64,000 bases of DNA from Bacilli bacterium. Lineage in GTDB: Bacteria; Bacillota_I; Bacilli_A; RFN20; CAG-826. The stretch covers positions 62,001 through 126,000 of the forward strand of contig JAFUHI010000009.1 in assembly GCA_017468925.1 (NCBI GenBank), in the 5' to 3' direction. A program made the position numbers and the translations under genes. Positions 1 to 7,625 of this stretch are shown piece after piece; position 1 is the first letter of the stretch, and the number at the start of each line of letters is the position of its first letter. A model generated the notes under the pieces. The model was given only the letters and a program-made list of their open reading frames with translations, was not told where the DNA came from and searched no databases.

Positions 1-1
1 A

Positions 2-814
2 TATAAAGCGGATAACGTGCGTGAGAAAATCAATTCAGCCAAAGTCATGACCGATTCGCGCGTAAGCAGAATCCCCCAAGTCATCGTTGATGCCTACAAC
101 AATCATAAAAAGGCAGTGGTGGTGGCGATAAGGAAAGATAGCTCATTCTATTGCTACCCAGAGCAAGCCGATAAACACTTCCGTGATGGTCAACTAGCCT
201 GCAGGGTTCTCGATATATTCGATAAAGAATCTAATGACCCAAAAATCATCTTATGGCATGAACCGATAAGGTCTGTGGCGGTAGTCCATTTAAGTGATTT
301 GGTGCAGATAGATGCGTCAAAAGTAGCAGAATCCAAAGAACCAAACACAAAATTCCCCACTGGCTCAAAATACAAAACCTATGAGGAGTGGGACAAAGAT
401 TACTTCTCCGGAAAGATTGGGAAGGTTGAGCATATAGTCATCAAAGTCCCTTATGCAACCATGGACCCAAACGAAGACAAAAACGTTCTTGAGGTGGCCA
501 GGTCGTTAGCGGATTATTACAAAATTAATGACACCAAGAGTCTAAAAACTTATAAAAAAACCCGCACCGTCAAAAAAGCCGATATGGGATATGACAACGG
601 AGTGTTCACAACCTCCACAAAAGAAGTGAATGAAATCTACTTCGAGATAGATAGCAACGCCGACTCTTTCAGAAGATGGTATAAGAGCAAGATGTCAATC
701 ATCGAGAAAGTGGTCATTGTTTCCCCCAAAAGACTCAATAATGAAATACTGACCCCGCTCATCAGCAAATTCAGCGAGAGAATTGTCAATTTCGGTGAGA
801 GCACTAAAAATTAG
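2..814 (+). CDS. WYL-domain-like protein, 5' end outside window
   Basis: The frame is open to the left edge, so this is probably the C-terminal part of a longer protein; an internal GTG at 17 and ATG at 50 have no convincing ribosome site. The pattern HEPIRSVAVVHLSDLVQI resembles the end of a WYL domain (arginine followed by a hydrophobic strand and an aspartate-bearing helix). The following stretch (WDKDYFSGKIGKVEHIVIKV, then RRWYKSKMSIIEKVVIVSP) resembles the WCX extension that follows WYL in many transcription factors. WYL proteins bind nucleic acid or nucleotide ligands and often regulate stress or defence genes. No helix-turn-helix is visible here; it would lie upstream of the window. 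The assignment rests on pattern similarity only, so an unrelated fold is possible. Confidence 0.5.
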   Translation, partial: YKADNVREKINSAKVMTDSRVSRIPQVIVDAYNNHKKAVVVAIRKDSSFYCYPEQADKHFRDGQLACRVLDIFDKESNDPKIILWHEPIRSVAVVHLSDLVQIDASKVAESKEPNTKFPTGSKYKTYEEWDKDYFSGKIGKVEHIVIKVPYATMDPNEDKNVLEVARSLADYYKINDTKSLKTYKKTRTVKKADMGYDNGVFTTSTKEVNEIYFEIDSNADSFRRWYKSKMSIIEKVVIVSPKRLNNEILTPLISKFSERIVNFGESTKN

Positions 815-898
815 TATTTGTACTATAGCAGTAACGTCGATGATAGAGGTGCCCCAAAAAGCGCCTCATAATAAACAAAAAAATGAAGGGAGAAAAAC

Positions 899-1339
899 AT
901 GACAAAAGAACTACAAGAACTAGCCGAAAAACTTACCGCCATCAGGCAGGAAGAAAAATCAAAATGGATCAACCATTATTCTTCAAAAGGTCAATCCAAT
1001 GAGAAATATGATTATGATGCCTATAGAAAATCCATCGCTGTTCTAGAAGAGCAGGAAAGAGAAATCGCTTCCTATCAAGCCAAAACAATCCCTCATCTTA
1101 CCGACTTCATTCCGGAAATTGCCATGAAGGCGTGTGACGCCATCGTTCTCCTAAAACAATTACAAGCGAACAAAGAACACATCCAAGAGTTGTGCGAATC
1201 TAGCTCCAGAAGAGGCAGATACGACAACGATATGTATCAGTCTAAAGAAGTTGAAGCATATCTTATCAAACTTACCAAAGAGATTATCAAAATCTCTTCC
1301 GCCATCAAAAGATTCCAAAAAGAATCCATCTACGAATAA
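899..1339 (+). CDS. Small charged coiled-coil protein, unknown function
   Basis: A 146-residue acidic and lysine-rich protein preceded by the ribosome site GAAGGGAG eight bases before ATG. It is almost entirely predicted helix: heptad-like stretches at about residues 1-20, 40-60 and 85-100, and a C-terminal helix (EVEAYLIKLTKEIIKISSAI). There is no signal peptide, membrane segment or recognisable catalytic motif. A hairpin-forming sequence (GAGGTGC with GCGCCTC, around 845-870) lies between it and the preceding WYL-like gene, so the two may be separately regulated. I do not recognise a family; a structural or adaptor role in the accessory strip is the most that can be said. Confidence 0.7.
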   Translation: MTKELQELAEKLTAIRQEEKSKWINHYSSKGQSNEKYDYDAYRKSIAVLEEQEREIASYQAKTIPHLTDFIPEIAMKACDAIVLLKQLQANKEHIQELCESSSRRGRYDNDMYQSKEVEAYLIKLTKEIIKISSAIKRFQKESIYE

Positions 1340-1455
1340 ATCACGTTCCCGGCTGCGTCCTCCTTCCCCCTTTCTCAGTTCATTGGCAGCCAAAAGCCTC
1401 CCAAGCAACACGGCATGGGTCTAAGTTGCTTAAAAACCAATTAAGAAAGGGATTA

Positions 1456-2316
1456 ATGAATATGATCGGAGAAATGATCGGAGACATGCATGGTGCCCAA
1501 TATGAATTCGAAGACTATAAATTAAAGAAAGAAGAATATCCTTTGTTTTCTTCAAAATGCGAATTCACAGATGATACTGTCGCAACAATCGCAGTGATAG
1601 ATGCTTTAACAAAGATAATGCAAGAAGCAGGGAAGAATAAGCCTCTCAATCTATCCGAAGAAAACATCGTTGAATTAAAGAAAAGAACGATAGAAGCATT
1701 CCATTTCTATGTAAAAGCTTATCCGCATTGTGGATGGGGTAGCCATTTCCATCAATGGGGAATGAACAAAGACACCAAGCCATATAATTCCTGGGGAAAT
1801 GGCTCTGCGATGAGAATATCCCCGGTTGGCTGGATCGCGGATAGCGAAGAAGAAGTAAAGATCCTATCCAAAGCCATAAGCGAAGTCACACATAATCACG
1901 TAGAAGGCATCAAAGGGGCGGAAGCCACCGCGATGTGTATATATTGGGCAAGGAAGGGAGTTAGCAAAGAAGAGATAAAAGCTAGAGTAATCAGAGATTA
2001 TTACCCAATCGTAGATATGCTTGATTACGACACCTTAGTAGAAGAATATAGATTCGACGTCTCTTGCCAAGGGACAGTTCCTCCCGCTATCTATTGCTTC
2101 CTTATCTCCAATAGCTTCGAAGATTGCTTAAGGACTTGCCTATCAATCGGAGGCGATTCCGATACGTTATCAGCGATAGGATGCTCAATCGCAGAAGCCT
2201 TCTATAAACCAGGCAAGGAATGGAAGAAAAAAGCCTATAAATTCCTGCCTGAAAGGTTCTGTAGAGCCATAGATTACATTGAATCCTGGGTTGACGACAG
2301 AGAGCCCACCGAATAA
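1456..2316 (+). CDS. ADP-ribosylglycohydrolase (DraG/ARH-like)
   Basis: A 286-residue cytoplasmic enzyme of the ADP-ribosylglycohydrolase family, which removes ADP-ribose from proteins, nucleic acids or small molecules using two Mg ions. The three metal-binding signatures are in place: GDMHGAQ near the N terminus (residues 8-14), FTDDTVAT (about 37-44) and IGGDSDTLSAIG near residue 240. Length fits the family. ATG 1456 is chosen over the upstream TTG at 1426 because AAGAAAGG sits five bases before it. No ADP-ribosyltransferase partner is encoded in the window, so the substrate is unknown; related proteins occur both as housekeeping repair enzymes and as immunity proteins to ADP-ribosylating toxins. 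Family assignment is firm, role is open. Confidence 0.85.
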   Translation: MNMIGEMIGDMHGAQYEFEDYKLKKEEYPLFSSKCEFTDDTVATIAVIDALTKIMQEAGKNKPLNLSEENIVELKKRTIEAFHFYVKAYPHCGWGSHFHQWGMNKDTKPYNSWGNGSAMRISPVGWIADSEEEVKILSKAISEVTHNHVEGIKGAEATAMCIYWARKGVSKEEIKARVIRDYYPIVDMLDYDTLVEEYRFDVSCQGTVPPAIYCFLISNSFEDCLRTCLSIGGDSDTLSAIGCSIAEAFYKPGKEWKKKAYKFLPERFCRAIDYIESWVDDREPTE

Positions 2317-2319
2317 TCT

Positions 2320-2466
2320 CTTTTCTGGATAAAGGTATCGTCAGCCTTTATCGAAGAAGCCGCCTATGTTGTTGATTATGATGGGAGCATAACTCAAATG
2401 GATGTCGATTTTCTAGCCTGCATAAGACCAATGATCGTGATAGATTCCAACCGAAAGGGCTTATAA
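2320..2466 (+). pseudogene. Remnant of a DUF6273-like protein C terminus
   Basis: No start codon and no ribosome site, but one frame of about 48 codons reads as a recognisable protein tail: FWIKVSSAFIEEAAYVV, then DYDGSI, then FLACIRPMIVID and a TAA stop at 2464-2466. The pattern FWxR/K, AxYVxxxDGS, GVRPAxWID is characteristic of the end of DUF6273 proteins common in gut Bacillota. Most of the gene is missing. It lies between the ADP-ribosylglycohydrolase and the HipBST operon, which suggests past insertion or deletion at this spot. Confidence 0.5.
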
Positions 2467-2560
2467 CAGGATTTGTTCAAAGCTTCCGAAAAAAGTATAC
2501 TGCTTACGATATAAAATAATTAGTTGCATATATTTTTATATCACATACAATATAATTATC

Positions 2561-2764
2561 ATGGAAAATAACATCTCAATTTTTGTTAAAGAAAAAAGAA
2601 AAGAAGCAAAGCTTACTCAAAAAGAATTTTCTATTCTTGCCGGCGTGGGACTCGCCTTCATTAGAGCCATAGAACAGGGCAAAACAACTTTAAAAGTTGA
2701 AAATGTCAATAAGGTTCTGGCTATGTTTGGTTATGAATTAGGCCCAGTGGAGAAGAAGAGATAA
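2561..2764 (+). CDS. hipB: HipB-like HTH antitoxin/repressor
   Basis: A 67-residue DNA-binding protein of the Xre/HipB type with a single helix-turn-helix: LTQKEFSILAGVGLAFIRAIEQGKTT (roughly residues 18-43, with the Q of the first helix and the xxIExGK recognition-helix end). HipB proteins repress their own operon and take part in neutralising the kinase toxin. Its TAA overlaps the ATG of the next gene (TAATG), showing coupling with hipS and hipT. There is no Shine-Dalgarno; TACAAT lies nine bases and TATAAT four bases before the ATG, suggesting a near-leaderless transcript. First gene of a three-gene operon. Confidence 0.85.
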   Translation: MENNISIFVKEKRKEAKLTQKEFSILAGVGLAFIRAIEQGKTTLKVENVNKVLAMFGYELGPVEKKR

Positions 2765-3075
2765 TGAGAAGTGCAAAGGTTTATTTCAAAGAACGTTTGG
2801 CAGGTGTGCTCTCTGATTTTGGCGATCATTATGAATTTCTCTATGATTCTGAATATCTCAAAAACGGTTTTCCAATTTCTTGCACCCTACCGTTAAAGGA
2901 AGAAGCATATTCATCCATCAATCTATTTCCTTTTTTCGATGGCCTTATTGTCGAGGGGTGGCTGCTTGATGTTGCAACAAAGAATTGGAAGGTCGATCAA
3001 GAGGATAGAATGTCATTATTGCTTTTGATGGGAAAAGATACGATTGGTGCGGTCTCAGTGGAGGAAATAAAATGA
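2764..3075 (+). CDS. hipS: HipS-like protein (detached HipA N-terminal subdomain)
   Basis: A 103-residue protein matching only the N-terminal subdomain of HipA kinases: KVYFKERLAGVLSDFGDHYEFLYD, the ISCTLPLKEE segment (compare the SxSLPL of HipA) and FFDGLIVEGW (compare NLLPEG). In the HipBST systems characterised from enteropathogenic E. coli this separate subdomain (HipS) is itself the antitoxin that inhibits HipT. It overlaps hipB by one base and hipT by four bases (ATGA at 3072-3075), so all three are translationally coupled. It is full length for this type and not a truncation of hipA, since hipT restarts with its own complete N terminus. Confidence 0.8.
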   Translation: MRSAKVYFKERLAGVLSDFGDHYEFLYDSEYLKNGFPISCTLPLKEEAYSSINLFPFFDGLIVEGWLLDVATKNWKVDQEDRMSLLLLMGKDTIGAVSVEEIK

Positions 3076-4001
3076 ATATCTGTCCGTTCTGCGGTAAAAA
3101 CATTGATGGAAAAAGATGGCACGAATCGTGCTCCCAATCTTTTTTTGGCACTAAAAACCCTCCAATAGTTGAATTAAGCGCAGCAAAGATGGAAGCAATC
3201 GCGAAAGAGCAACTGAACGAAGGAAAATCTGTCGCTGGTGTGCAGAAAAAGCTATCAATACATCTAGACGGATCAAAAGGAAAACGTAAAAGACTGACGA
3301 TATTGGGATATCCTTCAGGATACATAATCAAACCGCAAACATCGGAATATAAACAATTGCCAGAATTAGAAAACGCCTGTATGTTGATGGCAAAAGCATG
3401 TGGAATTGACGTTGTGCAAAATGGATTGATAGAAGTTGAAGGCAAGACGGCCTATATAACAAAACGCATCGACAGAAATGGCAATGATAAAATCCATATG
3501 GAAGATTTTTGCCAGGCTTCGAATTTGTCCACATCGATGAAATATAGGTCTTCATATGAGGAGTGCGCGAAAGTGATAGATAGGTTCAGCGCATTCCCAT
3601 CGTTAGATAAGTCTAAAATGTTTAAGGCTATATATTTCTCTTTCGTTGTTGGCAATAGCGATATGCATCTTAAAAATTTTTCCTTCCTTATGGATGAACA
3701 AGGGAAATATCATCTATCACCTTTCTATGATTTGCTTCCGACAAAAGTGGTGTTGCCGACGGACAGAGAGGATTTGGCGTTGCTATTAAACGGAAAGAAA
3801 GAGGCGCTGAACCGAAAGGATTTTGACATATTCGCAGAGACTATCGGATTATCCAAGCTGGCGAAAGAGAAAATAATGAGTTCAGTAAATTCTTCTGTTG
3901 AAAAGATGAAAGAAATAATCTCCAAAACAGATATCAATCAGCATTTCAAAACAACATGGATTAGGCTGATTGAAAAAAATCTAAGGAGAATGAGTAGCTA
4001 G
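3072..4001 (+). CDS. hipT: HipT-like Ser/Thr kinase toxin with N-terminal Cys/His motif
   Basis: A 309-residue kinase of the HipA C-terminal fold. Visible landmarks are the Gly-rich loop SVAGVQKKLS (residues 53-62), the ATP lysine in YIIKP, KRIDR, the catalytic segment NSDMHLKN (Asp197) and the metal-binding FYDLLP (Asp220). All expected catalytic residues are present. The HipT family phosphorylates aminoacyl-tRNA synthetases (TrpS for E. coli HipT) and halts translation. The N terminus carries C4-x2-C7 and H17-x2-C20, a probable zinc ribbon found in several stand-alone short HipA proteins. The autophosphorylation loop reads S-V-A, so only one of the two loop serines described in E. coli HipT is present. 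Its stop shares CTAG with the convergent membrane-protein gene. Confidence 0.8.
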   Translation: MNICPFCGKNIDGKRWHESCSQSFFGTKNPPIVELSAAKMEAIAKEQLNEGKSVAGVQKKLSIHLDGSKGKRKRLTILGYPSGYIIKPQTSEYKQLPELENACMLMAKACGIDVVQNGLIEVEGKTAYITKRIDRNGNDKIHMEDFCQASNLSTSMKYRSSYEECAKVIDRFSAFPSLDKSKMFKAIYFSFVVGNSDMHLKNFSFLMDEQGKYHLSPFYDLLPTKVVLPTDREDLALLLNGKKEALNRKDFDIFAETIGLSKLAKEKIMSSVNSSVEKMKEIISKTDINQHFKTTWIRLIEKNLRRMSS

Positions 4002-4771
4002 GTGTTTTTTATCAAATGGTTTCTCATGGGAATTGCATAGGCAAATGTCAGAGAAGCCAGAAGGAAGGAAACCAGTAGTAGTGGCGGGCAATTATCGTAG
4101 AACGGTCTGGCGGATGAATCTAGAACGAGTTTGAGAAAGCCGGTTGGTTCTGGGCCATAACCCAAAGCTCCAGAAGAGAAACTGAGAGCAACATTTGAAG
4201 AAATTGACACAATATACAAAAACAACACAACCACCACGCAAGCCCCGGCGGCTTTCATTGAATGCTCAAGAACTGAAATTCTCTTAGGAATGGTGCAAGT
4301 AGACAAATCAAGAAAATACCCAAAACCAAAATAGAAGGTCGCTAGAAGTAGGGGCACAATGAAATAAAAGTCAATTCCTATTCTCGCTTCAATTATTCTT
4401 GAAATGGTTATGACAAGCAAAACCAAAAAAAGGTTGCTTTTGCCAAGAAAAGTTGCGTCTTTAAAACCAAAAAGCTCTCTTATTGCATCCACAAAAAGGA
4501 AAATACAGATGCCAAGTTCGCATATTGTAATCGCTCCAGGTATATCAGGAATGCCAAAAGTATAAACATATAGCCATGAAAGCGGGACCAACGCAAAAGA
4601 ACCAGCATAATATCCTTCATTCGCCTCAAAGTATTCTAATGATGGAAAAGCGTTTGGGACTCTTGGAATGACGCATAAGGCAAAAAGGGCAACGACCACG
4701 GCTAATGTAACGGATAGGCAAATCTTTGCTTTGTATCCGTTATAGAATTGGCATATCCATTTATTTTCCAT
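3998..4771 (-). CDS. Polytopic membrane protein, unknown function
   Basis: A 257-residue integral membrane protein with about six hydrophobic segments: near residues 17-37, 58-75, 80-95, 112-128, 132-152, 170-195 and 230-246. The N terminus (MENKWICQFYNGYKAK) is short and basic, consistent with a cytoplasmic start. I see no catalytic or transport motif that names a family. It overlaps the end of hipT tail-to-tail by four bases, sharing a palindromic CTAG that supplies both stops. There is no clear ribosome site; a weak -10-like box lies six bases before the ATG. Possibly a permease-like or lipid-modifying protein, but no function can be supported. Confidence 0.65.
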   Translation of the reverse strand: MENKWICQFYNGYKAKICLSVTLAVVVALFALCVIPRVPNAFPSLEYFEANEGYYAGSFALVPLSWLYVYTFGIPDIPGAITICELGICIFLFVDAIRELFGFKDATFLGKSNLFLVLLVITISRIIEARIGIDFYFIVPLLLATFYFGFGYFLDLSTCTIPKRISVLEHSMKAAGACVVVVLFLYIVSISSNVALSFSSGALGYGPEPTGFLKLVLDSSARPFYDNCPPLLLVSFLLASLTFAYAIPMRNHLIKNT

Positions 4772-4882
4772 TTTATTAGTTTAGCGTTTTTTATAATATT
4801 TGCATTCCCATTCCTGAAAGCAACTCTATGTTTATGCCTTCTTTTGTATATTTTATGTCACTAAAATATCAAAAAAATTATT

Positions 4883-4923
4883 ATGTCCAATTTTAAGGAC
4901 ATATATATCATTAAAATAGTAGT
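4883..4923 (+). promoter_or_regulatory. Inverted repeat and -10 box immediately before addB
   Basis: ATGTCC (4883-4888) and GGACAT (4897-4902) form a 6-bp inverted repeat separated by eight A/T bases. The -10-like TAAAAT (4912-4917) lies exactly six bases before the addB ATG, which places the predicted transcription start at the ATG. No good -35 box is seen. The inverted repeat sits where an operator would overlap the promoter. Confidence 0.35.
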
Positions 4924-7623
4924 ATGAGAAACATTGAACCATTAAATACATTCTTAAAGACGCCGAGAAAAAAGATTATCATCGGCAAAGATAACGAGAC
5001 TATTGACCACATTTTGAGAAAGTTCGCCAAAGGTAATGAATCAATTGCCTTTGATTTTGAGAAGTACACCTTATCGTCTTTGGCCAGAACCATTTATATG
5101 CTCTCCAATGAGTCCTTGTCTCACATTTTGATATCAAGCGACCAGGCCGCCATGCTTATGTATTCTTTCCTAGTCGATAATGACGTCCCATCGGGGAGGA
5201 AGATATTTGGCCTTATTCCGCATGAATCTCTTTCATGGACCACTGCGAAAGTGGTGTATCAATCGATAAATAAAATCAGAACTGGGAAGGCCATAGAAGG
5301 AAAAACGACCGGGTTGGAGAAGCTTATTGAAGAATTCGAGAATCATTTGAATGAGAATGGTTATTTGGATGAAGTCGGAGTCACTAGAATCGCTATATCC
5401 ACCATCAAAGATGATTTGAATAAAAAAACGCTAGGTTTTGATGGGGATATCTCGGTTGGCATCCTTTCGTCTTTGAAAGGAAAACTCACATATCTAGATG
5501 AAGCATTGCTAAAAGCTGCTTTTGGCGAAAATACAATCTATGTGGATTTGAAATCGACTTCAAAAGGAAAAAACAAAAAGGTCAAGGCGTATGGGTTCGG
5601 TAACGAGGTCAATTACGTTATAGACGATATAATTTCAAACAACATAAACGTCAACGATGTCGCTATCTATTTAAGCGATAGCAAATACAAAAATCTCATC
5701 AAAGCGTATTTTGAGAATCATTCCATCCCATATTATCTAGCGTGCGGCGATAATGCTTTATGTAATGACGCTATGTCGTTATTTGACTCGATCCTTGAAT
5801 TTTATTCAGAGCATTATTCGATAACCGCTTTAAAAAACATAATCTCAAATCCTCTTATACCACAAGATTTAAAATTCCTCGGTTCACTAGGTTATTTATC
5901 CGCCGATAAAGAGCAAATCGTTTATGCAGCTGAAAACGCCAAGACTCCATTGGACAAACCAGCTTTTAGTGAGTTGCAGAAAAATTTCTTGAAGAGAATC
6001 GTTTCGTTCAATGAAAGAAATTCCAACAGCCTCTTTGATAATATCACCGAATATATAAGCGAGTTGGTAGAAGGGAAAGAAGAAGCGAAAAAGATCAATA
6101 CATTAAATAGTGAAATGAAAAAAGTCATGGATCTGCTTCCTAGGAATTTTAACGAAAGCAAAAAGATTCAAACAATTAGAGATTACATCGCTTCAATCTC
6201 TATCAAACAAGATAAGCCAGGCAAATCATACGTTTATGTATCGATGCTCAAAAGCGCATCATATTTGGATAGAAAACACAATTATTTCTTAGGATTATCC
6301 GCAAACCAAATATATGCGAAAGAATATGAATCACCTCTTATTTCCGACTCCAAACTAGAAGAATGCCTAGACAGGAACTATTACGTTTCCTTAGCCAAAA
6401 GAACAAATGATGAGATGGTTTCTTCCATCAAGGGACTAATCGATACGAGCGATGGGTCGATCCATTTCATAAGAAGCACTTATGATTCGGTCGAATTCAA
6501 ACCTCTTGCCGCCTCAATCCTTTATATTTCCGCTGAGGCAGAAGAAGAGATAAACGCCAAGAACAACTATCTGGGCTTGGATATCAAATATCAAAGCGTT
6601 CCTGATGCGAAAGAATCTTGGATTTCGTCTGAAGCCGTTTCAAAAATCAAATCAAAGGAGAATTTTTCGCCATCTGCAATAGAGACATTAATGCATTGCC
6701 CACTTCAATTTATCTATAGCTATTCGTATCTTTTTGACAGTGTTGACTGCGATGAATTTGATGGAATGTGGCTAAAAGGTGGAGAAAGAGGAACTCTTGC
6801 CCACGCCATATTAGAAGATTATCAAAAAAAGAGGCTGCCAGAATACGATGAGAATGAGTTAGATAAATCTTATTATCATCAGATGGCCAAAGCCAAAAAA
6901 GAAAACCATTTTGAGAATGAAATTGAGCAAAACAAAGAGGGTCAAAGAATACTTGAAAAAGTAAAGCAATACCTAAATAGATATTACGCTGATAAAGGTG
7001 AATACAAAGTCCTTGCCTGCGAATATGATTTGGAATTTGATTACGAATATGATGAAACAAATCACAAATCAATCCATGTAAAAGGCACTGCGGATAGAAT
7101 CGATGGATATGTCGATGAAAACAAAACACTGCATCTAAAATTTGTTGACTACAAAACGACGAACGAGAAAACCTTTGATGATAAATACACAAAGACCAAA
7201 GAGCTCGCCCAACTTTGTTTATATCCTAAAGGCGCCGAATCATATGTAAGCGAGAAAAAAGAAGAAATAGAAAGAATAGTCGGGCCATTCGATAATGTAG
7301 AAACTAGCAATATCCCATTTGTCTACGAGATGCTATTTGGCGACAAACATCTCTCACATCCTTCATCGACTGATTTTGAAAGAGCGCCATATAAAGAAAA
7401 AATGGACTCGGCATTGAAGAGATTGTTCGCTTTCTTGGAGCATAATGATAAAGACACATTCTCTTCAACTTTTGGGACGTTTAAGAAAAAGAAAGCCAGC
7501 GATTTCGATAATGGCTTATGCTCATACTGTAAATTCGCAACAATATGCCAATTCAAGCTGGACAATGGCGATCAATTCGTTGCCGATGGCTTGGAAAAAG
7601 AAGAAATAAAGGAGGAGGAATAA
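4924..7623 (+). CDS. addB: AddB/RexB-type nuclease subunit
   Basis: An 899-residue subunit of the AddAB/RexAB helicase-nuclease, which processes double-strand breaks for RecA and degrades foreign linear DNA. The C-terminal nuclease is clear: SPSAIETLMHCPLQF (from residue 583), GTLAHAILEDY (about 623), GTADRIDGY (about 721) and VDYKTT (about 740) carry the PD-(D/E)XK acids and lysine. Cys592 with Cys866, Cys869 and Cys875 (CSYCKFATIC) form the expected iron-sulfur cluster. The N-terminal helicase-like half is diverged and shows no Walker A motif, as in RexB and unlike Bacillus AddB. The gene is shorter than B. subtilis AddB (about 1170). It is followed three bases later by addA. Confidence 0.85.
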   Translation: MRNIEPLNTFLKTPRKKIIIGKDNETIDHILRKFAKGNESIAFDFEKYTLSSLARTIYMLSNESLSHILISSDQAAMLMYSFLVDNDVPSGRKIFGLIPHESLSWTTAKVVYQSINKIRTGKAIEGKTTGLEKLIEEFENHLNENGYLDEVGVTRIAISTIKDDLNKKTLGFDGDISVGILSSLKGKLTYLDEALLKAAFGENTIYVDLKSTSKGKNKKVKAYGFGNEVNYVIDDIISNNINVNDVAIYLSDSKYKNLIKAYFENHSIPYYLACGDNALCNDAMSLFDSILEFYSEHYSITALKNIISNPLIPQDLKFLGSLGYLSADKEQIVYAAENAKTPLDKPAFSELQKNFLKRIVSFNERNSNSLFDNITEYISELVEGKEEAKKINTLNSEMKKVMDLLPRNFNESKKIQTIRDYIASISIKQDKPGKSYVYVSMLKSASYLDRKHNYFLGLSANQIYAKEYESPLISDSKLEECLDRNYYVSLAKRTNDEMVSSIKGLIDTSDGSIHFIRSTYDSVEFKPLAASILYISAEAEEEINAKNNYLGLDIKYQSVPDAKESWISSEAVSKIKSKENFSPSAIETLMHCPLQFIYSYSYLFDSVDCDEFDGMWLKGGERGTLAHAILEDYQKKRLPEYDENELDKSYYHQMAKAKKENHFENEIEQNKEGQRILEKVKQYLNRYYADKGEYKVLACEYDLEFDYEYDETNHKSIHVKGTADRIDGYVDENKTLHLKFVDYKTTNEKTFDDKYTKTKELAQLCLYPKGAESYVSEKKEEIERIVGPFDNVETSNIPFVYEMLFGDKHLSHPSSTDFERAPYKEKMDSALKRLFAFLEHNDKDTFSSTFGTFKKKKASDFDNGLCSYCKFATICQFKLDNGDQFVADGLEKEEIKEEE

Positions 7624-7625
7624 TC

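Noticed and set aside
3072..3075. Frameshift splitting a normal hipA gene.
   Set aside because: The kinase begins with its own ATG and Cys/His domain, and the small gene ends with a proper stop in an ATGA overlap; the three-gene form is a known type.
2945..3445. 166-codon minus-strand frame across hipS and hipT.
   Set aside because: It covers two overlapping genes with recognisable HipA motifs on the plus strand and has no signals of its own.
6710..7192. 160-codon minus-strand frame inside addB.
   Set aside because: It is antisense to the nuclease domain of addB, whose motifs are all intact; no ribosome site.
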